DNA of 47,168 nt from Acidobacteriota bacterium (GCA_013152925.1 JAADFK010000199.1:1-47168), one strand, 5' to 3'; positions 7,864 to 16,441 are shown, counted from the first letter of the stretch. Notes: generated by a model from the sequence alone, not told the origin. Translations and numbers: made by a program.

Positions 7864-8313
7864 ATGACAGCACCCTCGTTCGATCTTCTGATCCGTCTCT
7901 TCGAATCCGTACCCTTCATGCAATACCTGGGCATGCGCTTCGAGACGCTGGAGAGCAGCCACGCCGTGATCCGGATTCCCTTCCGGCCGGAGCTCATCGG
8001 GAACCCGGAGCTTCCGGCCCTTCATGGGGGCGTCATATCGGCGCTGCTCGACACCTGCGGCGGGGCCGCCGTCTGGACGCGGATCGGCAGCCACGACAGG
8101 GTTTCCACGGTGGATCTTCGTGTGGACTATCTCAGGCCGGGGCGGCCGGAGGACCTGTTGGGGATGGCCCGGGTCATCCGGGCCGGAAACCGCGTGGGCG
8201 TGACCGAGCTTCGCGCCTACCACCCCGGCTCCAGGGAGGAGCCGATCGCCGTGGGGACCGGTGTGTACAACATCCACCGCCGCAGGGGACAGACCGCGCA
8301 GACTTCGCCGTGA
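7864..8313 (+). CDS. PaaI-like hotdog-fold thioesterase
   Basis: A 149-residue single-domain hotdog protein of the PaaI/YbgC-related group, expected to hydrolyse acyl-CoA or aryl-CoA thioesters. The signature LHGGVISALLDTCGGAAVW (about residues 55-73) and VDLRVDYLRP (about 82-91) match the family, including the HGG motif and an acidic residue on the following helix. GAGGTACCG precedes the ATG and includes a GAGG ribosome binding site. It is monocistronic and followed by a strong hairpin at 8322-8345. The true substrate cannot be inferred. Confidence 0.88.
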   Translation: MTAPSFDLLIRLFESVPFMQYLGMRFETLESSHAVIRIPFRPELIGNPELPALHGGVISALLDTCGGAAVWTRIGSHDRVSTVDLRVDYLRPGRPEDLLGMARVIRAGNRVGVTELRAYHPGSREEPIAVGTGVYNIHRRRGQTAQTSP

Positions 8314-8321
8314 TACACGAC

Positions 8322-8345
8322 GGCCCGGGCCGAGCGGCCCGGGCC
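8322..8345. terminator. Perfect GC-rich hairpin between convergent genes
   Basis: GGCCCGGGCC, loop GAGC, GGCCCGGGCC: a perfect 10-bp stem located 8 bp after the thioesterase stop and 26 bp after the pepD stop on the other strand. No T-run follows. The position suggests a bidirectional transcription terminator. Confidence 0.75.
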
Positions 8346-8371
8346 GGCATCGTTGAAACCGCGGAATGCGC

Positions 8372-9847
8372 TCAGGCCAGCTTGGCCAGGACGCCCTTGA
8401 CTGCTTCGTAGAAGCGTTGTACCGATGAGATCTGAACGCGCTCGTCCGGCGAGTGCGGGCTCCGGATCTCCGGTCCGATGGACACGATGTCCATGTCGGG
8501 GACCTTCTCGAGCAGGAGGCCGCACTCCAGGCCGGCGTGGATGGCCTTGAGCTCGGGTTTTCTTCCGAAGAGCTCCTCGTAGACCTCGACGGTGGTCTTG
8601 ACGATGGGAGAATCCGGGTTGGGCTTCCAACCGGGATAGGCGTCGTGGACCTCAACCGTGGCCCCTGCCAGGACGCAGATGGACCGCACCTGGCTCTGAA
8701 CGGCGAAGAGGGAGGGCATGACCGACGAGCGATGGGAGGTGGTCAATACAGCCCGTGTCTCCTCGGTATTGATGACGGCCAGGTTGTTGGAGGTCTCCAC
8801 CAGGCCCGGAACCTCCCGGGACATGGCCAAGACGCCGTGCGGAATACCGTTGAGCGCGTGCAACAGCCGGTCGCGGGCGTGGATGTTCATGGGTTTGCCG
8901 ACGGCCTCGCCGTCCTCGAGCTCCTCCAACACGATTTCCAGGTCCGGGTCCATGGTGCCCAGCTCATCCTTGAAATCGGTCAGACGGGTCTCGATGATAT
9001 CCCGCATGACCGGTACCGAGGCCTCGGGAAGCCGGAACTCCGCGAAGGCCTCCCGCGGGATGGCGTTGTGCTTGGATCCGCCGTTCATGGAGATCAGGTC
9101 GAGCTCCAACTCCTGGTCGAGGGCGGCCAGCAGCGTACGGACGGCGATCTTGATGGCATTGCCACGGTTTTCGTGTATGTCGACACCCGAGTGCCCGCCC
9201 TTGAGGCCTCGTACGGTCATCTTCAGTGGCACGGAGCCGATCAGGGCGGTGCGGCGGGAGATGGAGAACTCGGCGGTGGAGTCCGCCCCGCCGGCACAAC
9301 CGATATAGACCTGCCCGTCTTCCTCGGTGTCCAGGTTGAGCATGATGCGGCCCTTGAGCATCGAGCCGTCCAGGTCCATGGCACCGGTCAGCCCCGTCTC
9401 CTCGTCGACGGTCATGAGGAGCTCCAGGGGCCCGTGCACGGCCTCCGGATCATCGGCGATCGCCATGCCCGTGGCAACACCTATTCCGTTGTCGGCGCCC
9501 AAGGTTGTGCCGACCGAGCGCAGCCAGTCGCCGTCCACCACGACCTCGATGGGATCGTTCATGAAGTCGAACTCCACGTCGGAGTTCTTCTCGCAGACCA
9601 TGTCCAGGTGGCCCTGGAGCACCACGGTCGGCGCGTTCTCGTGTCCCGGTGTGGCCGGAATGCGGATCACCAGGTTGCCGATGCCGCCCGCCGTGTCCTG
9701 GAGGACCTCGAAACCCCGGTCCTTCGCCCAGCTCTTGATGGCCTCGACGATCTTTTCCTCGTGCTTGGATGGACGGGGAGTCTGCCGGATCATATCGAAA
9801 TGGCGCCACAGGTACCGCGGCTCCAGGTTTTCGAGTGGACTGCTCAT
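8372..9847 (-). CDS. pepD: Aminoacyl-histidine (cytosol nonspecific) dipeptidase, M20 family
   Basis: A 491-residue cytosolic metallodipeptidase of the PepD/M20C group, which cleaves dipeptides using two metal ions. Metal-ligand and catalytic motifs are intact: QGHLDMV (His and catalytic Asp), GADNGIG, VDEETGLTGA with the general-base Glu, GLKGGHSG and the final HAGLECG. Length matches the family (about 485). AAGGAGG lies just upstream of the ATG at 9847. It lies 73 bp after the Asd-like gene on the same strand and may be cotranscribed with the phospholipid genes, though the function is unrelated. Confidence 0.95.
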   Translation of the reverse strand: MSSPLENLEPRYLWRHFDMIRQTPRPSKHEEKIVEAIKSWAKDRGFEVLQDTAGGIGNLVIRIPATPGHENAPTVVLQGHLDMVCEKNSDVEFDFMNDPIEVVVDGDWLRSVGTTLGADNGIGVATGMAIADDPEAVHGPLELLMTVDEETGLTGAMDLDGSMLKGRIMLNLDTEEDGQVYIGCAGGADSTAEFSISRRTALIGSVPLKMTVRGLKGGHSGVDIHENRGNAIKIAVRTLLAALDQELELDLISMNGGSKHNAIPREAFAEFRLPEASVPVMRDIIETRLTDFKDELGTMDPDLEIVLEELEDGEAVGKPMNIHARDRLLHALNGIPHGVLAMSREVPGLVETSNNLAVINTEETRAVLTTSHRSSVMPSLFAVQSQVRSICVLAGATVEVHDAYPGWKPNPDSPIVKTTVEVYEELFGRKPELKAIHAGLECGLLLEKVPDMDIVSIGPEIRSPHSPDERVQISSVQRFYEAVKGVLAKLA

Positions 9848-9920
9848 GCGTGAACCTCCTTAATGGTTCGAAATGGTCCATGTGCGGGGCGGAGAATCCA
9901 CGCCCCACCGCCCGGGCATG

Positions 9921-10862
9921 TTAGAACAACGAATCCAACAACTCCAGTGCCGTGCGGGCGCCCCCGAAGAGGAGACCGTCCAAGGTGGCCGTCACCGTCA
10001 GCAGGCGGCCGCTCGAAGACACTGAAGGGGGACCGACGAGGATCGACCCGCTATCCGGGGCCTCCGCCATGTCCAGGCCAGCTGGGGCCATCCGAAGGCT
10101 CTCGGAAGAACGGCAGAGCGTCTCGAAGGTCTCCGCGGAGATTGCCTCGGGAAAGAGGAGGCTCAGGTGGACGACATGACCGTGGAACCGTCCCACGGCG
10201 GCCCGCGTGAGCGAGACCTCCACTGGTGCCAGGAGCGCTGAGGCCTCGGCGCCGGCCCCGTCGTCCGGCAGGCCGCGGAAGTTGAAGGCCAGCACCGCTC
10301 CGAGCTCCTCCGTGGGAGCCGGCTCGCCCTGGAGACGGGCTGCCGCCTGCCGTGCCAGGGCCTGCACTGCCCCCGGCCCGAGAACCGAGACGGGTTCCTC
10401 GCTGTGGATACCCGCCGCCAGGGGCCGCAGCCCGGAGACCGCCTCGAGAACATGGAGGGTGGCCACGACCGATGGATCCGGGACCCGGAAATGGAGAGGA
10501 AGCTCCTGGGTTTGGGCCGCCGGCGCCGCGACGCGCGTGGCGGCGCGCAGTACCGGAGCACGGGCGGCGTCCACCACGGGGAGCTCCTGCGGGAGCTCGT
10601 CGAGGGCCTCGGCCAGCGCCGTCATACGCGGCGTGGCCTCGCGGCCGGCGGTGAGGACGCCGTCGTAGCCCGCCAGGACCATGGGATCGTCCAGCGGCGC
10701 CACCAACGCCGCCCCGCCGCCGACCTCGGCGACCCGATGCTCCTCCTCCGTACCCGTGTGGAACGAGTCGACGGTGGGGGAGAGCCCCGGCCACGTGGGA
10801 AGCAACCTCGCGAGCTCCTTGCCCACGAGACTGGTTGGATCAATCAGGGCGATCTTCGTCAA
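9921..10862 (-). CDS. Aspartate-semialdehyde-dehydrogenase-like protein lacking the catalytic Cys
   Basis: A 313-residue protein with the fold order of aspartate-semialdehyde dehydrogenase. The NADP-binding start is MTKIALIDPTSLVGKELARL, and later segments (FRVPDPSVVATLHVL, FHGHVVHLSLLF) align with the active-site and C-terminal His regions. Where true enzymes have a Cys in an NPNCS-like motif, this protein has DPSVV, so it is unlikely to be the lysine/threonine pathway enzyme. It resembles the USG-1 type of inactive paralogue. The TTG start at 10862 is supported by GGAGG six bases upstream and overlaps pssA by 23 bp. It sits in the phosphatidylethanolamine operon; role unknown. Confidence 0.8.
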   Translation of the reverse strand: MTKIALIDPTSLVGKELARLLPTWPGLSPTVDSFHTGTEEEHRVAEVGGGAALVAPLDDPMVLAGYDGVLTAGREATPRMTALAEALDELPQELPVVDAARAPVLRAATRVAAPAAQTQELPLHFRVPDPSVVATLHVLEAVSGLRPLAAGIHSEEPVSVLGPGAVQALARQAAARLQGEPAPTEELGAVLAFNFRGLPDDGAGAEASALLAPVEVSLTRAAVGRFHGHVVHLSLLFPEAISAETFETLCRSSESLRMAPAGLDMAEAPDSGSILVGPPSVSSSGRLLTVTATLDGLLFGGARTALELLDSLF

Positions 10863-11673
10863 CGGGAACCTCCGTACGCTGGGGAGTCGCAGCCGGCGGG
10901 TCGGCGGGTGCTGCTCCCTCCGTCTCGGGACCGGAGCTCTTGCGAATCATGCCGCGAAGCACCTGGAAGGGGGCCGAGAGGATGTAGACGGTGAGCAGGC
11001 TGGCCAGGACGTATTTTGGAGCGAATGCCAGCAGCGAGAAGAAGAGGGCGATGAAGAACAGAGCGGTCGTCGGCTGGCGTTTCTTGAGGTCGATCCTCTT
11101 GAAGGACGGGTAGGGAAGGGTGGAGACCATCAGCGTTGCCACGCCGAGGACGAAGACCACAACCACAGGAAGAAAGGCGGAGTGCACGACGGGCTCCGGC
11201 GAGACCAGCACCAGCAGCGCCAGGGCGTTCGCGCCACCCGGGATGGGGAGGCCCGAGAACTCCGTCTCCTGGGAGGGTTGGATGTTGAACCGGGCCAGCC
11301 GGATCGATCCGGCCACCAGGAAGAGGAAGGCCACGGCCAGGCCGAGACGGGGCTTCTGCCACAGGCCCCACTGGAAGATCAAAAGGGCCGGCGCGATGCC
11401 GAAGGAAACCACGTCCGCCAGGGAGTCGTACTCCTTGCCGAACGCCGTCACGGTGTTGGTCATCCGGGCGATTCGGCCGTCCAGAAGGTCCGCAAAGGTG
11501 GCAACGATGATGAGGACGGCAGCCGTTTCCAGATTGCCACGGAGCGTCTCCACCATCGAGAAGAACCCGCAAAACATGTTGCCGACGGTGAAAAGCGACG
11601 GAAGGATGTAGATCCCCTTCCGAAGCCTCCTGCGGCTCCCCCGCCGGTCCCTGCGGCTCCTCCGCGCGCTCAC
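10840..11673 (-). CDS. pssA: CDP-diacylglycerol--serine O-phosphatidyltransferase
   Basis: A 277-residue inner-membrane enzyme that makes phosphatidylserine from CDP-diacylglycerol and serine. The CDP-alcohol phosphotransferase signature is complete: DGRIAR, then GKEYDSLAD with its two Asp residues, about residues 64-86. Around it are six to eight hydrophobic segments, beginning IYILPSLFTVGNMFCGFF. The N-terminus is strongly basic (RRSRRDRRGSRRRLRK) and the C-terminal tail is Pro/Ala-rich and soluble. The GTG start overlaps the psd stop as GTGA. Together with psd it supplies the two-step route to phosphatidylethanolamine. Confidence 0.95.
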   Translation of the reverse strand: MSARRSRRDRRGSRRRLRKGIYILPSLFTVGNMFCGFFSMVETLRGNLETAAVLIIVATFADLLDGRIARMTNTVTAFGKEYDSLADVVSFGIAPALLIFQWGLWQKPRLGLAVAFLFLVAGSIRLARFNIQPSQETEFSGLPIPGGANALALLVLVSPEPVVHSAFLPVVVVFVLGVATLMVSTLPYPSFKRIDLKKRQPTTALFFIALFFSLLAFAPKYVLASLLTVYILSAPFQVLRGMIRKSSGPETEGAAPADPPAATPQRTEVPVDEDRPD

Positions 11674-12311
11674 GATGGCATCGCTTCGCCCGAGTAACGG
11701 GCCAACAAAGACGCACCGGCGAGAACACGGTCTCCCCGTTGGACGAGGATCTCGGCATCGGACGGAAGAAAAACATCGACCCTCGATCCGTAACGGATCA
11801 GACCGATCCGATCACCCCGTGCCACGGAATCACCGACGGAGAGATCAAAGACGATGCGCCGGGCAATGCTCCCGGCGATCTGCTTGAAGGCGATCTTTCC
11901 CACGGGTGTTTCCCAAACGGAGAGGTTCTGCTCGTTGGCCAGGGAGGCCTTCTCCTTGAACGCAGAGACCTTCTTGCCCGGGTTGTAGTGGTACTCCACG
12001 AGTGTCCCGCCCAGCGGCGCCCGGTTGACGTGGACGTTGAAGACGGACATGAACACGCTGATCCGCCTGGGCAGGCCCCGTTCGGCAAGCTCGGCAGGGG
12101 CGTCGTCGACGGCAATGATCCTGCCGTCCGCCGGGGAACAGGCGACGTTGGCCGGCGCGGTGCACTGCCGCTCGGGATTCCGGAAGAAGAAGAGGCCGAA
12201 GACGCCCAGCCCCACCAGGAACCAGCCAAGAATAGCCCACCCGACAACGATGGCAGCGATTCCAAGGCACATGGGTATCAGAATGAAGGGCCAACCCTCC
12301 GGAGCGATCAT
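11670..12311 (-). CDS. psd: Phosphatidylserine decarboxylase proenzyme (short type)
   Basis: A 213-residue proenzyme that cleaves itself to form a pyruvoyl cofactor and decarboxylates phosphatidylserine to phosphatidylethanolamine. It is the short form common outside Proteobacteria. Two hydrophobic stretches (FILIPMCLGIAAIVVGWAIL and FLVGLGVFGLFFF) anchor it. SPADGRI and the FNVHVNRAP motif follow, and the cleavage site is GS within IRYGSRVDVF near residue 177. GGGAGG precedes the ATG. It overlaps pssA by 4 bp and follows the DUF465 gene by 22 bp. Confidence 0.95.
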   Translation of the reverse strand: MIAPEGWPFILIPMCLGIAAIVVGWAILGWFLVGLGVFGLFFFRNPERQCTAPANVACSPADGRIIAVDDAPAELAERGLPRRISVFMSVFNVHVNRAPLGGTLVEYHYNPGKKVSAFKEKASLANEQNLSVWETPVGKIAFKQIAGSIARRIVFDLSVGDSVARGDRIGLIRYGSRVDVFLPSDAEILVQRGDRVLAGASLLARYSGEAMPS

Positions 12312-12333
12312 GGTGTGGCCTCCCGGGCGCCTG

Positions 12334-12540
12334 TCAGGAGCTCGTACGCGAAAGGCGGGCGAGGCGGTCCTTGATCCTGAGTTTCATCTTCTTGATCTGT
12401 TTCTCCTCGAGCTCTTCGCCGGGCGTCAACCACGCCTTCTTGTTGAGCTCCTCCAACCGGCGTTCGTACTCCTGGTGTTGCTGGAGCAGAGCTTCGTAGC
12501 TGTTCTCGTTGGTCCCCGCCGACTGAGTTTCCGTGCCCAT
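12334..12540 (-). CDS. DUF465 (YdcH-like) small coiled-coil protein
   Basis: A 68-residue, charged, helical protein (HQEYERRLEELNKKAWLTPG, EEKQIKKMKLRIKDRLARL) with the typical DUF465 pattern of two helices linked around a TPGEE turn. Function of the family is unknown. I chose the ATG at 12540 because GGGAGG lies six bases upstream; the track adds 12 residues before it. It is first in the run leading to psd and pssA. The 237 bp up to miaB on the other strand hold the divergent promoters. Confidence 0.85.
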   Translation of the reverse strand: MGTETQSAGTNENSYEALLQQHQEYERRLEELNKKAWLTPGEELEEKQIKKMKLRIKDRLARLSRTSS

Positions 12541-12737
12541 TGGCAGCCTCCCTTGAAACCGGTTCAGCTTCATCATACCAGAACACGGACGGAGTGTTCA
12601 CGGGCATTTGACGGCCGGATTCGACCGCCGCCAGGACCCTCGAATCCAACCTGATGCCGCCTGGCGGCACCAGGTTTGACACAATCCCGCCGCCCGTTCC
12701 GGGCCCTCCGGACCGGCGGCGGCCGGCGGGCGAGCCG

Positions 12738-12746
12738 TGGTATAGT
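12738..12746 (+). promoter_or_regulatory. Extended -10 element upstream of miaB
   Basis: TGGTATAGT fits an extended -10 (TGn followed by TATAGT), 31 bp before the chosen miaB start. No matching -35 is seen, as expected for extended -10 promoters. Confidence 0.55.
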
Positions 12747-12777
12747 GAGCTGCGAATGGAGGCTACGGAGTCTCAGT

Positions 12778-14148
12778 ATGAGTATGACCTACACCATTGA
12801 AACGTGGGGTTGCCAGATGAACCACCACGACAGCGAGCGGCTCGCGGGAGCCTTCGAGCGGGCCGGGTTCCGGGCGGTCGACGACCCGCGGCAGGCGGGA
12901 ATCGTCGTTCTCAACACCTGCTCCGTCCGCGAAAAGCCCGTTCAGAAACTCCTCAGCCGCATCGGCGAGCTCTCCAACCTCGCCAACGGCCCGCGTATCG
13001 GCGTGTGCGGCTGCGTGGCCCAGCAGGAGGGCGAGGAGCTCCTCGCACGCGCGAAGGCGATCGCCTTCGTGCTCGGGCCGGGGCAGATCCACCGCCTTCC
13101 TGAAGCCCTCGACGCCATCGCCCGCGACCGCAGGGTCGTGCTGACCGGTTTCGATGCCGCCGCAGAACACAACGCCGGCGCCATCTTCCGCACGAGCTCC
13201 ACGCGCGGCATGATCACCGTCATCGAGGGGTGTAACGAGCACTGCACCTTCTGCGTCGTGCCCTACACCCGCGGGCCCGAGATCAGCCGGCCTCTCAAGG
13301 ACGTGGTGCAGGAGGCGAGCGGGCTCGCCGCCGCCGGCCTCAAGGAGATCGAGCTGCTGGGACAGACGATCAACGCCTACCGCTGCCCGGTGAGCGGCGC
13401 TGGCTTCGCCGAGCTTCTGGAAGAGATCGCCACCATCGAAGGGCCGAGCCGCATTCGCTTCATCACCTCCCATCCCCGTCTCTTCGACGATCGCCTGATC
13501 GACGTTCTCGCTCGGCATCCCAAGGTTTCACGGTACTTGCACCTTCCATTCCAATCGGGTTCCGACAGAATCCTCGCCAGGATGCGCCGCCGCTACACGC
13601 GGGCGGAGTATCTCGACCTGGTGCGGCGAATCCGCCGCGCCGTGCCCGACATCAATCTGTCCGCCGATGTCATCGTTGGTTTTCCCGGAGAGAGCGAGGA
13701 GGACTTCGCCGAGACCCTCTCCCTGCTGGAAGAGGTCCGTTTCGGCCAGGTCTTCGCGTTCGCGTACTCCCCGAGGCCTCGCACCCCTGCGGCGCGCTAC
13801 GGTGATCAGCTTCCCGGCGAGATCAAGAAGCGCCGCCTCGCCGCTCTCTTCGAGCGTACGGATGCGATCGCGACCGAGCTCAACCAGCGCCTCGTCGGTT
13901 CGGTCCTGCCCGTCCTGATCGACGGCGAGAGCCGCCGTTCCGCAAGCGACTGGCAGGGACGTTCCGAGGACAACCGCGTGGTCAACTTCCCCAAGGCCGG
14001 TGATTTCGGGGTGGGGGAGATCGTGAACGTGCGGATTGTCCGGGCCGGTGCCCACTCGCTCTATGGCCGGTGCGTCGAGGCAGTCCCCGCGCGGCTTCCT
14101 CTGGCCGAAACCGTCCCCGCCGGCCGGCCGGCAGACGACGCGCCTTGA
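12778..14148 (+). CDS. miaB: tRNA-2-methylthio-N6-dimethylallyladenosine synthase MiaB
   Basis: A 456-residue radical-SAM methylthiotransferase that adds a methylthio group to isopentenyl-adenosine-37 of tRNAs. Domain order: N-terminal UPF0004 domain with Cys12, Cys48 and Cys79 (GCQMN, NTCSVR, GVCGCVAQ) for one FeS cluster; radical-SAM core with CNEHCTFCVVPYTRG near residues 152-166; and a C-terminal TRAM domain ending near VRAGAHSLYGR. QEGEEL and YLHLPFQSGS are typical of MiaB rather than MtaB or RimO. I chose ATG 12778; a second ATG follows two codons later. It heads the miaB-bfn-parA-parB gene run. Confidence 0.95.
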   Translation: MSMTYTIETWGCQMNHHDSERLAGAFERAGFRAVDDPRQAGIVVLNTCSVREKPVQKLLSRIGELSNLANGPRIGVCGCVAQQEGEELLARAKAIAFVLGPGQIHRLPEALDAIARDRRVVLTGFDAAAEHNAGAIFRTSSTRGMITVIEGCNEHCTFCVVPYTRGPEISRPLKDVVQEASGLAAAGLKEIELLGQTINAYRCPVSGAGFAELLEEIATIEGPSRIRFITSHPRLFDDRLIDVLARHPKVSRYLHLPFQSGSDRILARMRRRYTRAEYLDLVRRIRRAVPDINLSADVIVGFPGESEEDFAETLSLLEEVRFGQVFAFAYSPRPRTPAARYGDQLPGEIKKRRLAALFERTDAIATELNQRLVGSVLPVLIDGESRRSASDWQGRSEDNRVVNFPKAGDFGVGEIVNVRIVRAGAHSLYGRCVEAVPARLPLAETVPAGRPADDAP

Positions 14149-14158
14149 CAAGCTGCCC

Positions 14159-14189
14159 TCTGGTCAACACATTACACATGTGGACCAGA
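14159..14189. repeat. Inverted repeat in the miaB-bfn gap
   Basis: TCTGGTCAACACAT, spacer TAC, ACATGTGGACCAGA: 11 of 14 positions pair. It occupies most of the gap after the miaB stop. It may be a hairpin acting on translation of the next gene, or an operator. It also overlaps an alternative GTG start at 14180. Confidence 0.6.
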
Positions 14190-14218
14190 AACATGACGAA
14201 CACGACGAGCTGATCCGG

Positions 14219-14686
14219 ATGGAGGTCAAGGGGTTGACCAATGACCCCGTGTCCAACACACCCATCGTGATCCTGGGGCGCGCTGACGGCGAGGCCTTTC
14301 TCCCCATCTGGATTGGCCTGTGCGAGGCCAACGCCATCGCCCTCGAGCTCGAGTCCATCACCACGCCCCGGCCGATGACCCATGACCTTCTGGCCGCCGT
14401 TCTTCGTGGGGCCCGCCATACCCTCGAGCGGGTGACGATCAACGCCCTTGAAGACAACGTCTTCCGGGCGGATCTCCAGTTCCGTGGGCCCGGCGGCGCC
14501 TCCTGGAGCCTCGACGCACGCCCCTCGGACGCCATTGCCCTCGCCCTCCGCACCAGGGCCGGCATTTTCGCCACTCCGGATGTTCTCAAGAAGGCCCAGC
14601 TGAGAGCGGCCGTGGATGAGGATCACGCTATCCGGCTTGTTCTCGAATGTTTACGACCGGAAGACCTTGGAAAGTACAAGATGTGA
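14219..14686 (+). CDS. Bifunctional-nuclease-family protein (DUF151)
   Basis: A protein of about 155 residues of the DUF151/BFN family. The conserved core is clear: VKGLTNDPVSNTPIVILG, LPIWIGLCEANAIALELE, RPMTHDLL, and LDARPSDAIALALRT, which carries the SRPSDAI-type motif. Some plant members have nuclease activity; the bacterial role is not settled. The start is uncertain. ATG 14219 gives MEVKGL, while GTG 14180 would add 13 residues and has no visible ribosome binding site. It lies 70 bp after miaB and has its own strong promoter for parA downstream, so it may end a transcription unit. Confidence 0.9.
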   Translation: MEVKGLTNDPVSNTPIVILGRADGEAFLPIWIGLCEANAIALELESITTPRPMTHDLLAAVLRGARHTLERVTINALEDNVFRADLQFRGPGGASWSLDARPSDAIALALRTRAGIFATPDVLKKAQLRAAVDEDHAIRLVLECLRPEDLGKYKM

Positions 14687-14695
14687 CTCCCGCGG

Positions 14696-14725
14696 TTGAC
14701 ACTCTCTCGAAGCCCCCCCTATAGT
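14696..14725 (+). promoter_or_regulatory. Sigma-70-type promoter of parAB
   Basis: TTGACA at 14696-14701 and TATAGT at 14720-14725 are separated by 18 bp. Both hexamers are close to consensus. This is the best conventional promoter I see in the window, 32 bp before the parA start. Confidence 0.8.
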
Positions 14726-14757
14726 GAACGGGCAGCGAGGGGAGGGGCGAAGATTCG

Positions 14758-15519
14758 ATGATCATCTCCATAACCAATCAAAAGGGCGGCGTGGGCAAGA
14801 CCACCACGGCCGTCAATCTGTCCGCGGGTCTCGCCGAAAAGGGACTCAAGACCCTGGTTGTCGACCTCGATCCCCAGGGGAACTCCACCATGTCGTTCAC
14901 CGATGTGACGCCGGAAGAGCCCAACATGTTCGATGTTCTCGCCCGGACGCTTCCCATGGACGAGATCATCCGTCAGAGCGCTGAAAGCCCCAACCTTTTC
15001 GTGGCGCCTTCCAGGATCTCCATGGCGAAATTCGAAGCTTCCCTGGTGGGGGAGTTGGACGCTCCCTACCGCCTCAAGGACTCCGTGGAGCTCGTTGCCG
15101 ACGAGTACGACGCCATCATCATCGACACCCCGCCGACGCTGGGGCTGACGACGGTGAACTCCCTGGTCGCTTCCACGCACGTTCTCATTCCTATCCAGGC
15201 CTCCTACTTTGCACTGGAAGGCACCGACGACCTCCTGGAGACCATCGACAAGATCAAGGCCCGTCCCAACCGAGAGCTCCGGATCCTTGGAGTTTTGGTC
15301 ACGCTTTTCGACAAGCGGACCATCCTCTCCCGGCAGGTCTTCGAGGAGATCAAGGGCGTTTTCGGGGACCTGGTTTTCGACAGTGTCATCAGCAAGTCCG
15401 TTCGCCTCGAGGAATCCCCCGCCCACCGTCAGAGTATCTTCACCTACGCTCCGAGCTCCTCCGGGGCCTTCGAGTACTACCAGCTGTGCGAGGAGGTTCT
15501 GCAACGTGTCGGCACCTAA
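14758..15519 (+). CDS. parA: ParA/Soj-type chromosome partitioning ATPase
   Basis: A 253-residue deviant-Walker-A ATPase of the ParA/Soj family, which with ParB and DNA drives chromosome or plasmid segregation. KGGVGKTT lies at residues 9-16, VDLDPQGN near 41, and IIDTPPTLGLTTVN (Walker B region) near 122. There is no N-terminal helix-turn-helix, as in chromosomal (type Ib-like or Soj) rather than P1-type ParA. AGGGG upstream of the ATG is a weak-to-moderate ribosome binding site. It is followed directly by parB with a 14-bp overlap, and both are served by the promoter at 14696-14725. Confidence 0.95.
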   Translation: MIISITNQKGGVGKTTTAVNLSAGLAEKGLKTLVVDLDPQGNSTMSFTDVTPEEPNMFDVLARTLPMDEIIRQSAESPNLFVAPSRISMAKFEASLVGELDAPYRLKDSVELVADEYDAIIIDTPPTLGLTTVNSLVASTHVLIPIQASYFALEGTDDLLETIDKIKARPNRELRILGVLVTLFDKRTILSRQVFEEIKGVFGDLVFDSVISKSVRLEESPAHRQSIFTYAPSSSGAFEYYQLCEEVLQRVGT

Positions 15520-16441
15520 ACGCGGCCTTCCAGAGAGACGCCGGATGCGCCACGACCGGCATTTCGTCGACGAGCTCACCGGTCGGATGGGGGAGGGGTT
15601 CGGCCTCATGGTCCCCATCACCTCCATCCGCAGCAACCACGACCAGCCCAGATCTTCTCTGGGCGATCTTTCGGACCTCGTCGACAGCATCCGCCGTCAC
15701 GGCATCCTCGAACCCCTCCTCGTTCGCCGGACCGAAGGCCGTTCGGAGTACGAGCTCGTTTCCGGGGAGCGGCGCTTTCACGCTGCCCTCGAGGCGGGCC
15801 TCCACGAGGTTCCCTGCATCGAGCTCGAGGTCACCGATCAGCACGCTCTCGAAATCGCCCTTATCGAGAACCTCCAGCGAAAGGACCTCGACCCCTTCGA
15901 GGAGGCGGAGGGCTTCCAGACGCTGATCGAAAAGTACGGCTACACCCACGCCCAGGTTGCCGAGGCCGTGGGACGATCCCGTGTCACCGTCACCGAGGCC
16001 CTCCGGATCCTCCGGCTTCCGCCCCCCGTCCGTGCCCGATGTCGGCATGCCGACATTCACGCCAAGGGCGTTCTCCTGGAGCTCGCACGTATCGACGATC
16101 CGGGTCTTCTCGAAGAAGCTCTCCAGGCCCTCGAAAAGGGCGACCTCGATCGTGCCGCACTGCGTCTCATGAGGAAAGACCCCGAGGATGGCGACGGAGC
16201 CACCACGAGCTCCGAAGAAGATGGAGCGGCACCCGAGGTGGCCAAAGCCTCCGGGCAGGGTGCACGCCGCCCCTTCGTCTTCCGCTTCCGCCATCCCGAG
16301 GAGCCGGTCACCATCTCGATCTCCTTCAAGGGCGCCGAGGAACAGCCCGAGCCCGGGCGCCTGATCCACATCCTCGAGGAGCTTCTCGATGACCTCAGGC
16401 GCCAGGCGGCGGAGAACGACTCCCCAGGCACAGACTCGTAG
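15506..16441 (+). CDS. parB: ParB/Spo0J-type partition protein
   Basis: A 311-residue ParB-family CTPase and DNA-binding protein. Near the N-terminus, VPITSIRSNHDQPRSSLGDL is the usual first strand region. SGERRFHAAL is the CTP-binding GERRxRA box and LIENLQRKDLDPFEEAEGF is the second conserved box. The helix-turn-helix is YTHAQVAEAVGRSRVTVTEA. A charged linker and a C-terminal dimerisation region follow. I chose GTG 15506, which has AGGAGG nine bases upstream and overlaps the parA end; the track's earlier start reads parA out of frame. No parS-like site was found nearby. The next feature downstream is a candidate dif site. Confidence 0.93.
   Translation: MSAPKRGLPERRRMRHDRHFVDELTGRMGEGFGLMVPITSIRSNHDQPRSSLGDLSDLVDSIRRHGILEPLLVRRTEGRSEYELVSGERRFHAALEAGLHEVPCIELEVTDQHALEIALIENLQRKDLDPFEEAEGFQTLIEKYGYTHAQVAEAVGRSRVTVTEALRILRLPPPVRARCRHADIHAKGVLLELARIDDPGLLEEALQALEKGDLDRAALRLMRKDPEDGDGATTSSEEDGAAPEVAKASGQGARRPFVFRFRHPEEPVTISISFKGAEEQPEPGRLIHILEELLDDLRRQAAENDSPGTDS

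Noticed and set aside
13522-13540. parS-like GTTTCACG near parAB
   Set aside because: Only half of the parS palindrome is present, it lies inside miaB, and the right half does not match.
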